From the NCBI GenBank assembly GCA_016716275.1, contig JADJWR010000001.1:372001-436000 (forward strand): a DNA stretch of 64,000 bases, in the 5' to 3' direction. Shown here one piece after another: positions 15,036-28,668 of the stretch. Origin of the DNA: Burkholderiales bacterium (GTDB lineage: Bacteria > Pseudomonadota > Gammaproteobacteria > Burkholderiales > Burkholderiaceae_F). Position 1 is the first letter of the stretch, and each line of letters starts with the position of its first letter. The position numbers and the translations under genes were made by a program. The notes under the pieces are model-generated. The model had not been told where the DNA came from. It saw only the letters and a program-made list of their open reading frames with translations, and made no database searches.

Positions 15036-16772
15036 ATGACCATGGGTATCTCCGCGCGATTCAGCAATCTTGGCTGGGCCCGCTGGTTGCGGCTGGCCGC
15101 TGTGGCCGCCGGCGCGGCGCTCGTCGCCGCCTGCGGCGACGAGGCGCCGGGAGGAGGCACCGGCGGAGGCACCGGCGGCGGGACGTCGGTGCCGAGCACG
15201 GTGGCCAGCATCGAGCTGAGCACGTCGCGCAGCTCGATCGCTGCGCGGGCCGGCGAGTCGGTCGACATCACGGTGACGGCGCTCGACAGTTCGCGCCGCG
15301 CCGTCTCCGGCGTCGACGTGCTGCTGTCGGCCGACTCCGGTGCGCTGACCGCGGGCTCGGGTACGACCGACACCAGCGGCAAGTTCGTCGGCAAGTTCGA
15401 GCCGGGCCAGGATCGTTCGAACCGCACGGTCACCATCACGGCGACCGCCGGCACGCTGTCGAGCGCCGCCACGATTCAGGTGACCGGCACCACGCTGACG
15501 CTGACCTCGAACGCGAGCACGGTCAGCGGACCGAGCGCCTCTGCGAGGCTGTCGGCGCGGCTGATCGACGCGGCCAGCGAGCCGATCTCGGGTGCGGCGA
15601 TCGTCTTCTCGACCGACCAGGGCACGCTGAGTGCCACCGCGTCGACCACCGACGCCAGCGGCACGGCCGTGATCGACATCTCCGGCATCTCGTCGGTGGC
15701 CAACGTGGTCGCCCGGTCGGGCAGCACCGTGGGTGCTGTCACCATCCGCGCGGCAACCAGCGGACCGGTGACGCTCGAGCCGGCGGATGTGGTCATCAGC
15801 GATTTCATCATCCAGGCCAACCCGGCAGTGACCGGGCCCAACCAGCCGGGCAACGCCGGCAACTTCTCGTCGATCGAGGTCCGCGTATTTGGCGCGGTGG
15901 GAGGAGTCCAGAACGTTCAGGTCGGCAACGCGCCGGTGCGCTTCTACATCGCCACCACGCCGTCGTACGGCACGCTCGAGGTCGATACGTCGGTAAATCC
16001 GGCATTGAGCAACGCCACCGGACTGGCGACCAATCGGTTCGTCCCGGGTGCGGCGACTTCCGGCACCGACGCGATCGTCATCTGCGCCTCGGTCGACGGC
16101 CTCGACGCGCCGGCGACGCCGGGCCTGGACTTCCCGGGCAACCCCTGCCAGCCGAACGAGAAGCCGGTCCGGCTGACGGTGGCGCAGCAGGCGCTGTTCG
16201 CCAAGATCTCGACCAACGAGCTGATCCAGGTCACCAATGCCGGACTCACCTACACCAAGGACTTCACGGTCAACGTGACCGACTCGGCCGGCCGCGGCGT
16301 TCCGGGCGTTCGCATCACGCCGCGCCTGCTGCCGCTGGGCTACGTCAAAGGTGCCGCCGGCTGGGTCACGGGTGGCGCCGGCAGCGCGGGCTCCTGGCAG
16401 ATCTTCGATCCGCTCGTGTGCGCCAACGAAGACACCAACTTCAACGGCATCCTCGACAGCACGGACGCCAACCTGAACGGCGATGCTTTCGTCTGGCCGG
16501 GGCAGGCGGCGGCGTTCACCCTGAGCAACGACGGCGTCACCGACGGAACCGGCTTCGTCGTGCTGTCGGTCACGTGGGGCAAGCGCTTCAGCTATCGCGC
16601 CATCTACCAGATCGAGGCAAGAGCCGCGGTTGGCGGAACCGAGGGCGTCGCGGTGTTTGACAACTGGCTGCTGCCCGCATCGACCGACGACGTGAAGAAC
16701 GAGAATGCTGCGCCACCGTGGGTGACCAGCCCGCCGTTCGGCATCGCGGCCAGCTGCGCCAACCAGAACTAG
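15036..16772 (+). CDS. Ig-like (Big_1/invasin-type) surface lipoprotein
   Basis: Function unknown. The 578-residue product has an N-terminal lipobox LVAAC (C33), a Gly/Thr linker of repeated GGGT, and then Ig-like beta-sandwich repeats similar to bacterial Big_1/invasin domains (VASIELSTSRSSIAARAGES; TLTLTSNASTVSGPSASARL; and a later TKDFTVNVTDSAGRGVPGV). A calcium-loop-like stretch DTNFNGILDSTDANLNGD follows near residue 475. I chose ATG 15036 over GTG 15024. It sits between pilQ and aroK, which are often adjacent in relatives, in the same direction and 43 bp after pilQ, suggesting co-transcription and perhaps a role at the pilus or cell surface. Confidence 0.85.
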   Translation: MTMGISARFSNLGWARWLRLAAVAAGAALVAACGDEAPGGGTGGGTGGGTSVPSTVASIELSTSRSSIAARAGESVDITVTALDSSRRAVSGVDVLLSADSGALTAGSGTTDTSGKFVGKFEPGQDRSNRTVTITATAGTLSSAATIQVTGTTLTLTSNASTVSGPSASARLSARLIDAASEPISGAAIVFSTDQGTLSATASTTDASGTAVIDISGISSVANVVARSGSTVGAVTIRAATSGPVTLEPADVVISDFIIQANPAVTGPNQPGNAGNFSSIEVRVFGAVGGVQNVQVGNAPVRFYIATTPSYGTLEVDTSVNPALSNATGLATNRFVPGAATSGTDAIVICASVDGLDAPATPGLDFPGNPCQPNEKPVRLTVAQQALFAKISTNELIQVTNAGLTYTKDFTVNVTDSAGRGVPGVRITPRLLPLGYVKGAAGWVTGGAGSAGSWQIFDPLVCANEDTNFNGILDSTDANLNGDAFVWPGQAAAFTLSNDGVTDGTGFVVLSVTWGKRFSYRAIYQIEARAAVGGTEGVAVFDNWLLPASTDDVKNENAAPPWVTSPPFGIAASCANQN

Positions 16773-16852
16773 ACGCAGGCGTCGCAATTCGGGGGCGTTG
16801 GACGAGGCAGCTGGCCGTCGATTCGAATCAGCGGGTTGCCGGAGCGTCGTTG

Positions 16853-17383
16853 GTGCGACCCGCGCTCTTCCTGATCGGAATGATGGGCGCCGGCAAGTCG
16901 ACCGTCGGTCGGCTGCTGGCGCGCCGCTGTGGCTTCGACTTCGTCGACTGCGATCGTGAACTCGAGGCGCGCAGCGGGGTGAGCGTCGCCACGATCTTCG
17001 AACTCGAGGGTGAAGCGGGATTCCGCCGCCGCGAGGCCTCGCTGATCGACGAGCTGACGCAGCGATCGCGCATCGTGCTGGCCACCGGCGGCGGCGCGGT
17101 CCTCGATGCGGACAATCGGCAGCACCTGCGCAGCCGCGGCCTGGTGATCTACCTGCGCGCGTCGGTCGACGAGATCCTGCGACGGACGCAGAAGGACCGC
17201 GCCCGGCCGCTGCTGCAGACCGAAGACCGGCGCGGCCGCGTTGCGAAGCTGCTGGCCGAACGCGAAGCGCTGTACGAGGAAATCGCCCAGGTGACCGTCC
17301 AGTCGAGCGCCGGCAACCCGAACAAGCTGGTGGCGAAGCTGATGCAGGATGAGCAGGTCGCCGCGGTGCTCGACCGCGCCTGA
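16853..17383 (+). CDS. aroK: Shikimate kinase
   Basis: Phosphorylates shikimate at the 3-hydroxyl in the chorismate pathway. Product of 176 residues from GTG 16853, with GGAG 8 nt upstream; TTG 16850 is a weaker alternative. Walker A GMMGAGKST at residues 9-17, the shikimate-binding DCDRELE, and GGGAV and RARPLL lid elements are present. aroB follows after 39 bp, the common aroKB pair downstream of the pil operon. Confidence 0.95.
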   Translation: MRPALFLIGMMGAGKSTVGRLLARRCGFDFVDCDRELEARSGVSVATIFELEGEAGFRRREASLIDELTQRSRIVLATGGGAVLDADNRQHLRSRGLVIYLRASVDEILRRTQKDRARPLLQTEDRRGRVAKLLAEREALYEEIAQVTVQSSAGNPNKLVAKLMQDEQVAAVLDRA

Positions 17384-17409
17384 ACCGCCGGCTGCCGCGC
17401 AAAGCTCAA

Positions 17410-17415
17410 TAGAAT
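17410..17415 (+). promoter_or_regulatory. Possible -10 element (TAGAAT) close to the aroB start
   Basis: TAGAAT is 7 bp before the aroB ATG. If used, the transcript would be nearly leaderless; no -35 is visible. It repeats a pattern seen upstream of several gene clusters here. Confidence 0.25.
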
Positions 17416-17422
17416 CCCGGCC

Positions 17423-18502
17423 ATGCGCCGCCTGACGGTCGACCTTGCCGGCCGACCCTACGACATTCACATCGGCCCCGGCCTGCTCGACCGGCTGGGT
17501 GCGCTGCTGCAGCCGCTGCGGCCGACGCGGCTGCTGGTGGTCACCGACCTGTGCGTCGGCCCGCTGTACGTTGTGCGCGCAAAGGCGGCGCTGAGCGCGC
17601 TGGCGTCGACCGAGGTGTTCGAACTGGCCGGCGGTGAAACGGCCAAGAACATGCAGGCGGTCGAGGCGGTGCTCGATGCGCTGTTCGCCATCGGCGCCGA
17701 CCGCAGGAGCGTCGTCGTCGCGCTCGGCGGCGGCGTGGTCGGCGACATCGCCGGCTTCGCCGCCGCGATCTACATGCGCGGCATCCGCTTCGTGCAGGTG
17801 CCCACGACCCTGCTGGCGCAGGTCGACTCGTCGGTCGGCGGCAAGACCGGTGTCAACCACCCGCGCGGCAAGAACCTGATCGGCGCCTTCCATCAGCCCG
17901 AGGCGGTGCTCGCCGATACCGACACGCTGCGCACGCTGCCGCCGCGGGAGCTGTCGGCCGGGCTCGCCGAAGTGCTCAAGCACGGCCTGCTGGCCGATGC
18001 GGACTACTTTGCCCGGGTCAGGCGCGATCTGCCCCTGCTGCTCGCCTGCGACGAGACGGCACTGGCCGAGGCGATCGCCCGCTCGTGCGAGATCAAGGCG
18101 GGAATCGTCGCCCGCGACGAGAAGGAATCGGGCGATCGCGCCCTGCTCAACCTCGGGCACACCTTCGGCCATGCGATCGAGGCGCTCACCGGCTACGACC
18201 GTTGGCTGCACGGCGAAGCGGTCGGCTGCGGCATCTGCCTCGCCGCCGACCTGTCGCAGCGGCTCGGCCTGCTCGGTCGCGCCGACGTCGACGCGGTACG
18301 GCAGGCGGTGGACGCAGCACGGCTGCCGACCCGCATCGACGGGCTGAGCCGCGCCGCGGCGCTCGAGTCGATGCGCGGCGACAAGAAGGCGGAAGCCGGC
18401 GAGGTCCGCTTCATCGTGCTGGAGCGGATCGGCTGCGCGATCCAGCGCACCGTTCCGGCGGATGCGCTCGACGCGACCCTGGCAGCCGGCGGCTACCGGT
18501 GA
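17423..18502 (+). CDS. aroB: 3-dehydroquinate synthase
   Basis: NAD- and metal-dependent enzyme that closes DAHP to 3-dehydroquinate, second step of the shikimate pathway. The product is 359 residues. NAD-binding GGGVVGDIAGFAAA, the VPTTLLAQVDSSVGGKTGVNH block, KAGIVARDEKESGDRALLNLGHTFGHAIE with metal-binding histidines, and LHGEAV are all present. The stop overlaps the dgt start (GTGA). Confidence 0.97.
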   Translation: MRRLTVDLAGRPYDIHIGPGLLDRLGALLQPLRPTRLLVVTDLCVGPLYVVRAKAALSALASTEVFELAGGETAKNMQAVEAVLDALFAIGADRRSVVVALGGGVVGDIAGFAAAIYMRGIRFVQVPTTLLAQVDSSVGGKTGVNHPRGKNLIGAFHQPEAVLADTDTLRTLPPRELSAGLAEVLKHGLLADADYFARVRRDLPLLLACDETALAEAIARSCEIKAGIVARDEKESGDRALLNLGHTFGHAIEALTGYDRWLHGEAVGCGICLAADLSQRLGLLGRADVDAVRQAVDAARLPTRIDGLSRAAALESMRGDKKAEAGEVRFIVLERIGCAIQRTVPADALDATLAAGGYR

Positions 18503-19632
18503 TCACGGCGGATCGAGGGCTGGCCCCCTTCGCGGTGCACGCCGCCGCCAGCCGCGGCCGCGTGCACGCGGAACCGCCGGCGGCGACGCGCACCGATTTC
18601 CAGCGCGACCGCGATCGCATCGTGCACAGCACCGCTTTCCGCCGGCTGGAGTACAAGACGCAGGTGTTCGTCAACCACGAGGGCGACCTGTTCCGCACCC
18701 GGCTGACGCATTCGCTCGAGGTGGCGCAGATCGCCCGCGCGCTGGCGCGCTCGCTCGCCGTCAACGAGGACCTGGTCGAGGCCATCGCGCTGGCTCACGA
18801 CCTCGGCCATACGCCGTTCGGCCATGCCGGGCAGGACGCACTGAACGAGTGCATGCGTCCGTACGGCGGCTTCGAGCACAACCTGCAGTCGCTGCGGGTG
18901 GTCGACGAACTCGAGGAGCGCTACGCCGCGTTCGACGGCCTGAATCTGTGCTTCGAGACGCGCGAGGGCATTCTGAAGCACTGCTCGCTGGAAAACGCGC
19001 GGCGGCTGGGCCTGCTCGGCGAACGCTTCCTGTACCGCCGGCAGCCGTCGGCCGAGGCGCAGCTCACCAACCTCGCCGACGAGATCGCCTACAACAACCA
19101 CGACATCGACGACGGTCTGCGCTCCGGCCTGCTGACGCTGGCGCAGCTGGACGAAGTGCCGGTGTTCGCGCGCCACGCGCAGGCGGTACGGGCCGAGCAT
19201 CCGGGCATCGGCGAGCGGCGAATGATCCACGAGACGGTGCGGCGGATGATCAACGTGCTGGTGGTCGACCTGATCGCCGAGTCGCGACGGCGCATCGGCG
19301 ACGCGGCGCCGGCGTCGGTCGACGACGTGCGCGCCGCGCCGCCGCTGGTCGCGTTCTCCGAGCTGGTGCGTGCCGAGGCCGATGCGCTGAAGGTCTTCCT
19401 GCGCGATCATCTGTACCGGCACTATCAGGTGATGCGCATGACCGAGAAAGCGCGACGGGTCGTCCGCGACCTGTTCGAGACCTTCCTGAACGAGCCGCGG
19501 CTTCTGCCGACCGATCATCGGCGACGTGCCGAGCAGGACGGCCCGCGGGCGATAGCCGACTACGTCGCCGGCATGACTGACCGCTATGCGATGAAGGAGC
19601 ACCGACGCTTGTTCGCGATCGGTGAGATCTGA
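18499..19632 (+). CDS. dgt: dGTP triphosphohydrolase-like HD-domain protein
   Basis: HD-superfamily nucleotidohydrolase, expected to cleave dNTPs to nucleoside plus triphosphate. The 377 residues from GTG 18499 (overlapping the aroB stop) match the shorter 'dGTPase-like' subfamily. Metal ligands are in RTRLTHSLEVAQIAR, HDLGHTPFGHAG and the later NLADEIAYNNHDIDDGL. The substrate cannot be read from the sequence. aroB-dgt is a conserved pair in betaproteobacteria. Confidence 0.93.
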   Translation: MITADRGLAPFAVHAAASRGRVHAEPPAATRTDFQRDRDRIVHSTAFRRLEYKTQVFVNHEGDLFRTRLTHSLEVAQIARALARSLAVNEDLVEAIALAHDLGHTPFGHAGQDALNECMRPYGGFEHNLQSLRVVDELEERYAAFDGLNLCFETREGILKHCSLENARRLGLLGERFLYRRQPSAEAQLTNLADEIAYNNHDIDDGLRSGLLTLAQLDEVPVFARHAQAVRAEHPGIGERRMIHETVRRMINVLVVDLIAESRRRIGDAAPASVDDVRAAPPLVAFSELVRAEADALKVFLRDHLYRHYQVMRMTEKARRVVRDLFETFLNEPRLLPTDHRRRAEQDGPRAIADYVAGMTDRYAMKEHRRLFAIGEI

Positions 19633-19649
19633 CGCACCGAGCTCGAGGC

Positions 19650-20261
19650 ATGGCAGACGGACGCTGGACAGCCGCTGGGTCGAAGGTCGCCGGTCGGCGC
19701 CGGCTGCTCGGCTGTGCCTGCTGTGCCGCCAGCGGCCTGCTGCTGATGCCGCTGGCGCGCGCCGCCGGCGCACCGGCGCCTGGCGCGATCGAGAACTGGC
19801 GCACCCGCCTGCTCCAAGGTGAGCGCTCACTTTGGCTTGTGCGAGGCGATCGGGAGCTGCGCACCACCTACTGGACGCCGACGGCGGGCTATGACGGCGA
19901 GGCGTACAAGGAGATCTGCTGGCTGTTGCGCGACGTGCAGGCGAACAAGAGTTTTGCGATGTCGCCGCGGCTGCTCGACGTGCTGTGCGGCCTGCAGAAC
20001 TGGCTGGCCTTCAACGGCCACAGGCACCCGATCCACGTCAATTCCGGCTACCGGACCTTCTCGACCAACTACCGGACCGAAGGCTCGGCGCTGAGTTCGC
20101 GGCATCTGAACGGGCAGGCCGCCGACATCACCGTGCCGGGCGTCCAACTCGCCCGCGTGGCGGGCATGGCGAGCCTGTTCGGCGAGGGCGGTGTCGGCAT
20201 GTACCTGAACAAGGGCTTTGTTCACGTCGACACCGGCAACGAGCGCATCTGGATCAAGTGA
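19650..20261 (+). CDS. DUF882/M15-type murein peptidase (YcbK/MepK-like), Tat signal
   Basis: Periplasmic zinc peptidase family; E. coli MepK (YcbK) cuts mDap-mDap cross-links. The 203-residue product starts with a twin-arginine-like signal (GRRRLLG at 15-21, then a hydrophobic stretch ending ARAAGA). Zinc ligands of the peptidase M15 fold are visible: H152 and D159 in SSRHLNGQAADI and H192 in GFVHVDTG. Substrate is inferred from the family. It lies 17 bp after dgt in the same direction. The left end of the RAYT element begins 7 bp after its stop. Confidence 0.88.
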   Translation: MADGRWTAAGSKVAGRRRLLGCACCAASGLLLMPLARAAGAPAPGAIENWRTRLLQGERSLWLVRGDRELRTTYWTPTAGYDGEAYKEICWLLRDVQANKSFAMSPRLLDVLCGLQNWLAFNGHRHPIHVNSGYRTFSTNYRTEGSALSSRHLNGQAADITVPGVQLARVAGMASLFGEGGVGMYLNKGFVHVDTGNERIWIK

Positions 20262-20268
20262 GAAAATC

Positions 20269-20286
20269 GGGGTCAGAGTCGAATTT
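20269..20286 (+). repeat. Left terminal inverted repeat of the RAYT element
   Basis: GGGGTCAGAGTCGAATTT, identical to the reverse complement of 21072-21089. Confidence 0.85.
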
Positions 20287-20313
20287 CTTTCCGACGCTCC
20301 CTCGAGACCATAG

Positions 20314-21003
20314 ATGGCTCGGCTGCCGCGCCTGACAGCGCCGGGGCTCCCGCATCACCTGATCCAGCGCGGCAACAACCGCCAGCCGGTGTTTGTCGAC
20401 GAGGTCGACTGTGGCCGGTATCTCGCAGAACTTGCCGGCCTGGCGGCGGCGCACGGCCTGGCCATCCATGCCTACGTGCTGATGCCCAACCACGTGCACC
20501 TGCTGGCGACGCCGTCGGCCGGCGAAACCCTGGCCCGGTCGATGCAGGCGCTGGGTCGTCGCTACGTCCGCTGGTTCAACACGCGCCACCGGCGGACCGG
20601 CACGCTCTGGGAGGGGCGGTTCCGTTCGACCGTGGTCGAGGCCGACCGGTATCTGCTTGCCTGCATGCGCTACATCGAAATGAACCCGGTGCGGGCTGGA
20701 CTGGCCGACGAACCCGCCGGCTACCGCTGGTCGAGCCACGCCCACCATGTCGGTCTGCGCGTCGATCCGCTGGTCACCGAGCATGCCCTCTACTGGGCTT
20801 TGGGAAACACGCCATTCGAACGCCAGCTGGCGTACCGGCGGCTCTTCGAGCGGGGGCCGAAGGCCAATGAACTGGAAACGATCCGTGTGGCTACGCAGCG
20901 TGGCCTGGTCCTCGGCGAGGCTGACTTCGTCGAGGCGATCGGAAGCAAGGCCGGACGAAGAGCAGCACCGACCAGGCGAGGTCGTCCGCCCAAACGCAAT
21001 TAG
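20314..21003 (+). CDS. REP-associated tyrosine transposase (RAYT, Y1_Tnp/IS200-like)
   Basis: Single-stranded DNA transposase of the HUH class. The 229-residue product has the metal-binding HVH motif (residues 60-62, in YVLMPNHVHLL) and the probable catalytic tyrosine Y120 in CMRYIEMNPVRAG, followed by WSSHAHH. The C-terminal tail is basic (RRAAPTRRGRPPKRN), as in many RAYTs. The frame is intact. No second gene (tnpB) is present. The flanking inverted motifs support function as a small element or as a domesticated repeat-mobilising gene. Confidence 0.92.
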   Translation: MARLPRLTAPGLPHHLIQRGNNRQPVFVDEVDCGRYLAELAGLAAAHGLAIHAYVLMPNHVHLLATPSAGETLARSMQALGRRYVRWFNTRHRRTGTLWEGRFRSTVVEADRYLLACMRYIEMNPVRAGLADEPAGYRWSSHAHHVGLRVDPLVTEHALYWALGNTPFERQLAYRRLFERGPKANELETIRVATQRGLVLGEADFVEAIGSKAGRRAAPTRRGRPPKRN

Positions 21004-21022
21004 CAAGTTAATGATTTACAAT

Positions 21023-21041
21023 AATTTTTTACTCTGTCCCC
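21023..21041 (-). repeat. Variant RAYT-associated repeat
   Basis: The reverse complement reads GGGGACAGAGTAAAAAATT, sharing GGGG-CAGAGT with the terminal repeats but with a different A-rich tail. Confidence 0.7.
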
Positions 21042-21071
21042 ATTTTCTTGGCAAACACGCGGAAACGACGA

Positions 21072-21089
21072 AAATTCGACTCTGACCCC
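21072..21089 (-). repeat. Right terminal inverted repeat of the RAYT element
   Basis: AAATTCGACTCTGACCCC on the plus strand, an exact inverted copy of the left end. It ends 12 bp before the predicted gltB -35. Confidence 0.85.
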
Positions 21090-21100
21090 ATTTTTTCTGG

Positions 21101-21129
21101 TTGTGATGGGTGCTGCGGCGCAGTACAGT
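21101..21129 (+). promoter_or_regulatory. Predicted gltBD promoter
   Basis: TTGTGA (21101-21106), a 17-bp spacer and TACAGT (21124-21129) match the sigma-70 consensus at four of six positions each. The predicted start near 21136 leaves a leader of about 20 nt to the gltB ATG. It lies immediately right of the RAYT element end. Confidence 0.5.
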
Positions 21130-21154
21130 GGTCGGCTGCAGCCTGGAGCAGGAC

Positions 21155-25864
<4,710 letters not shown>

Positions 25865-25872
25865 GGAAAACC

Positions 25873-27357
<1,485 letters not shown>

Positions 27358-27386
27358 GCCGGTCGCGCCGCCCCGGCAGGGTGGCG

Positions 27387-27392
27387 CACAAT
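27387..27392 (+). promoter_or_regulatory. Possible -10 element (CACAAT) for the YdiK-like gene
   Basis: CACAAT lies 57 bp before the ATG in the 92-bp gap after gltD; no -35 is visible. Weak call. Confidence 0.2.
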
Positions 27393-27449
27393 GCGAGCCG
27401 CCTCCGGCATGACTCGGCGCCGGCGCACCCGTCTCGCGCGAACAACGCC

Positions 27450-28559
27450 ATGACCGAACCCCGTCGGGAACTTGCCCGCATCACGCTCAGCGTGCTGACC
27501 ATCGGCGCGCTGATCCTGGGCTCGCTTTGGATACTGCGGCCGTTCCTCGGCGCGGTGATCTGGGCGACGATGGTCGTCGTTGCCACCTGGCCGACGCTGG
27601 TCTGGCTGCAGAAGCGGCTGTGGGGTCGGCGCTGGATGGCCAACGCGCTGATGACGTCGACCCTGTTGCTGGTGTTCGTCGTGCCGCTGTCGCTGGCGAT
27701 CGTCACCATCGTCATGGAGGCGGACCGCCTGATCGGCTGGGGCAGGCAGCTTGCCGGGCTGCAGATGTCGGTGCCGCCCGAGTTCCTCGGCCGCGTGCCG
27801 GTCATCGGCGAGCAGCTCGTCGCCGCGTGGAAGCAGGCGGTTGCCGCCGGCGCCGAGGGGCTCATCGCGCGCGCCGCGCCCTATGCGAACGACATCGTCC
27901 GCTGGTTCGTCTCCGAGGTCGGCAGCGTCGGCTTCCTGATCGTGCAGTTCCTGCTGACCGTGGTGCTGGCGGCGGTGATGTACTCCGGCGGCGAGGGCGC
28001 GGCGGCGGCGGTCCGACGCTTCGGCCGGCGGCTGGCCGGCGAGCGGGGCGACAACGCGGTGGTGCTTGCCGGCCAGGCGATCCGCGCGGTGGCGCTCGGC
28101 GTCGGGGTCACCGCCATCGTGCAGTCGGTGGCGGGCGGCGTCGCACTCGCCATCGCCGGCGTGCCGTTCGCCAGTCTGTTGACCGCGGTGATGTTCATGC
28201 TGTGCATTGCCCAGCTCGGACCGACGCTGGTGCTCGTGCCGGCGGTGATCTGGGTCTTCTGGAGCGGCGACACGGGCTGGGGCATCTTCCTGCTGCTCGC
28301 GACGGCGGTGATCGGCACGATGGACAACTTCCTGCGCCCGATCCTGATCAGGCGCGGCGCCGACCTGCCGCTGCTGCTGATCCTCGCCGGCGTGATCGGC
28401 GGCCTGATCGCCTTCGGGCTGGTCGGCATCTTCGTCGGGCCGGTGTTGCTCGCCGTCGCCTACAAGCTGCTCGACGACTGGATCGCCGAGGTCGATGCGC
28501 CGGACAGCAGCAGGCCAGCGACATTGACGCCGGGCACGCGGGTGCTGCCTCACCGCTAG
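27450..28559 (+). CDS. ydiK: AI-2E/PerM-family membrane protein (YdiK-like)
   Basis: Polytopic inner-membrane protein of the AI-2E transporter family; the transported compound is not predictable. The 369-residue product has paired N-terminal helices (ITLSVLTIGALILGSLWIL, PFLGAVIWATMVVVAT), a helix near 65-85, a long periplasmic/coiled middle region, and a C-terminal bundle with the family segment FLRPILIRRGADLPLLLILAGVIGG. ATG 27450 fits the family start; the longer open frame upstream is not conserved. It is convergent with the patatin gene. Confidence 0.88.
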   Translation: MTEPRRELARITLSVLTIGALILGSLWILRPFLGAVIWATMVVVATWPTLVWLQKRLWGRRWMANALMTSTLLLVFVVPLSLAIVTIVMEADRLIGWGRQLAGLQMSVPPEFLGRVPVIGEQLVAAWKQAVAAGAEGLIARAAPYANDIVRWFVSEVGSVGFLIVQFLLTVVLAAVMYSGGEGAAAAVRRFGRRLAGERGDNAVVLAGQAIRAVALGVGVTAIVQSVAGGVALAIAGVPFASLLTAVMFMLCIAQLGPTLVLVPAVIWVFWSGDTGWGIFLLLATAVIGTMDNFLRPILIRRGADLPLLLILAGVIGGLIAFGLVGIFVGPVLLAVAYKLLDDWIAEVDAPDSSRPATLTPGTRVLPHR

Positions 28560-28586
28560 CTAGCGGGCAGTTCAGCGCGTGTCGGC

Positions 28587-28603
28587 GCGCACCGCCGGTG
28601 CGC
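28587..28603. terminator. Hairpin between convergent ydiK and patatin genes
   Basis: GCGCACC and GGTGCGC form a 7-bp stem with a 3-nt loop in the 109-bp convergent gap. There is no T-tract, so it is only a possible bidirectional terminator. A CCGCTAGCTAGCGG palindrome lies about 20 bp to its left. Confidence 0.3.
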
Positions 28604-28668
28604 CGTTCTCCCTGCGCAGGGCCAACGGCGTCATCCTGCAGCCGGGTCAGCCGCGCGGCAGCGGTCGC

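Larger units (their letters stand above)
20269..21089 (+). mobile_element. RAYT (IS200-like) element with 18-bp inverted ends
   Basis: The transposase gene lies between perfect inverted copies of GGGGTCAGAGTCGAATTT (20269-20286 and, inverted, 21072-21089). A related inverted motif, GGGGACAGAGTAAAAAATT, is at 21023-21041 in the same orientation as the right copy. About 821 bp in total. I know such GGGG[TA]CAGAGT motifs as companions of REP-associated tyrosine transposases. No target duplication was noticed. The element lies between the DUF882 gene and the gltB promoter. Confidence 0.8.

Noticed and set aside
15140..15185. GGAGGCACCGGC tandem repeat as a regulatory or CRISPR-like array
   Set aside because: It encodes the Gly/Thr linker after the lipobox of the Ig-like lipoprotein; no spacers.
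12740..15472. 910-codon minus-strand ORF antisense to pilQ
   Set aside because: Arg/Gly/Ala/Asp-rich shadow with no family resemblance; pilQ on the plus strand is unambiguous.
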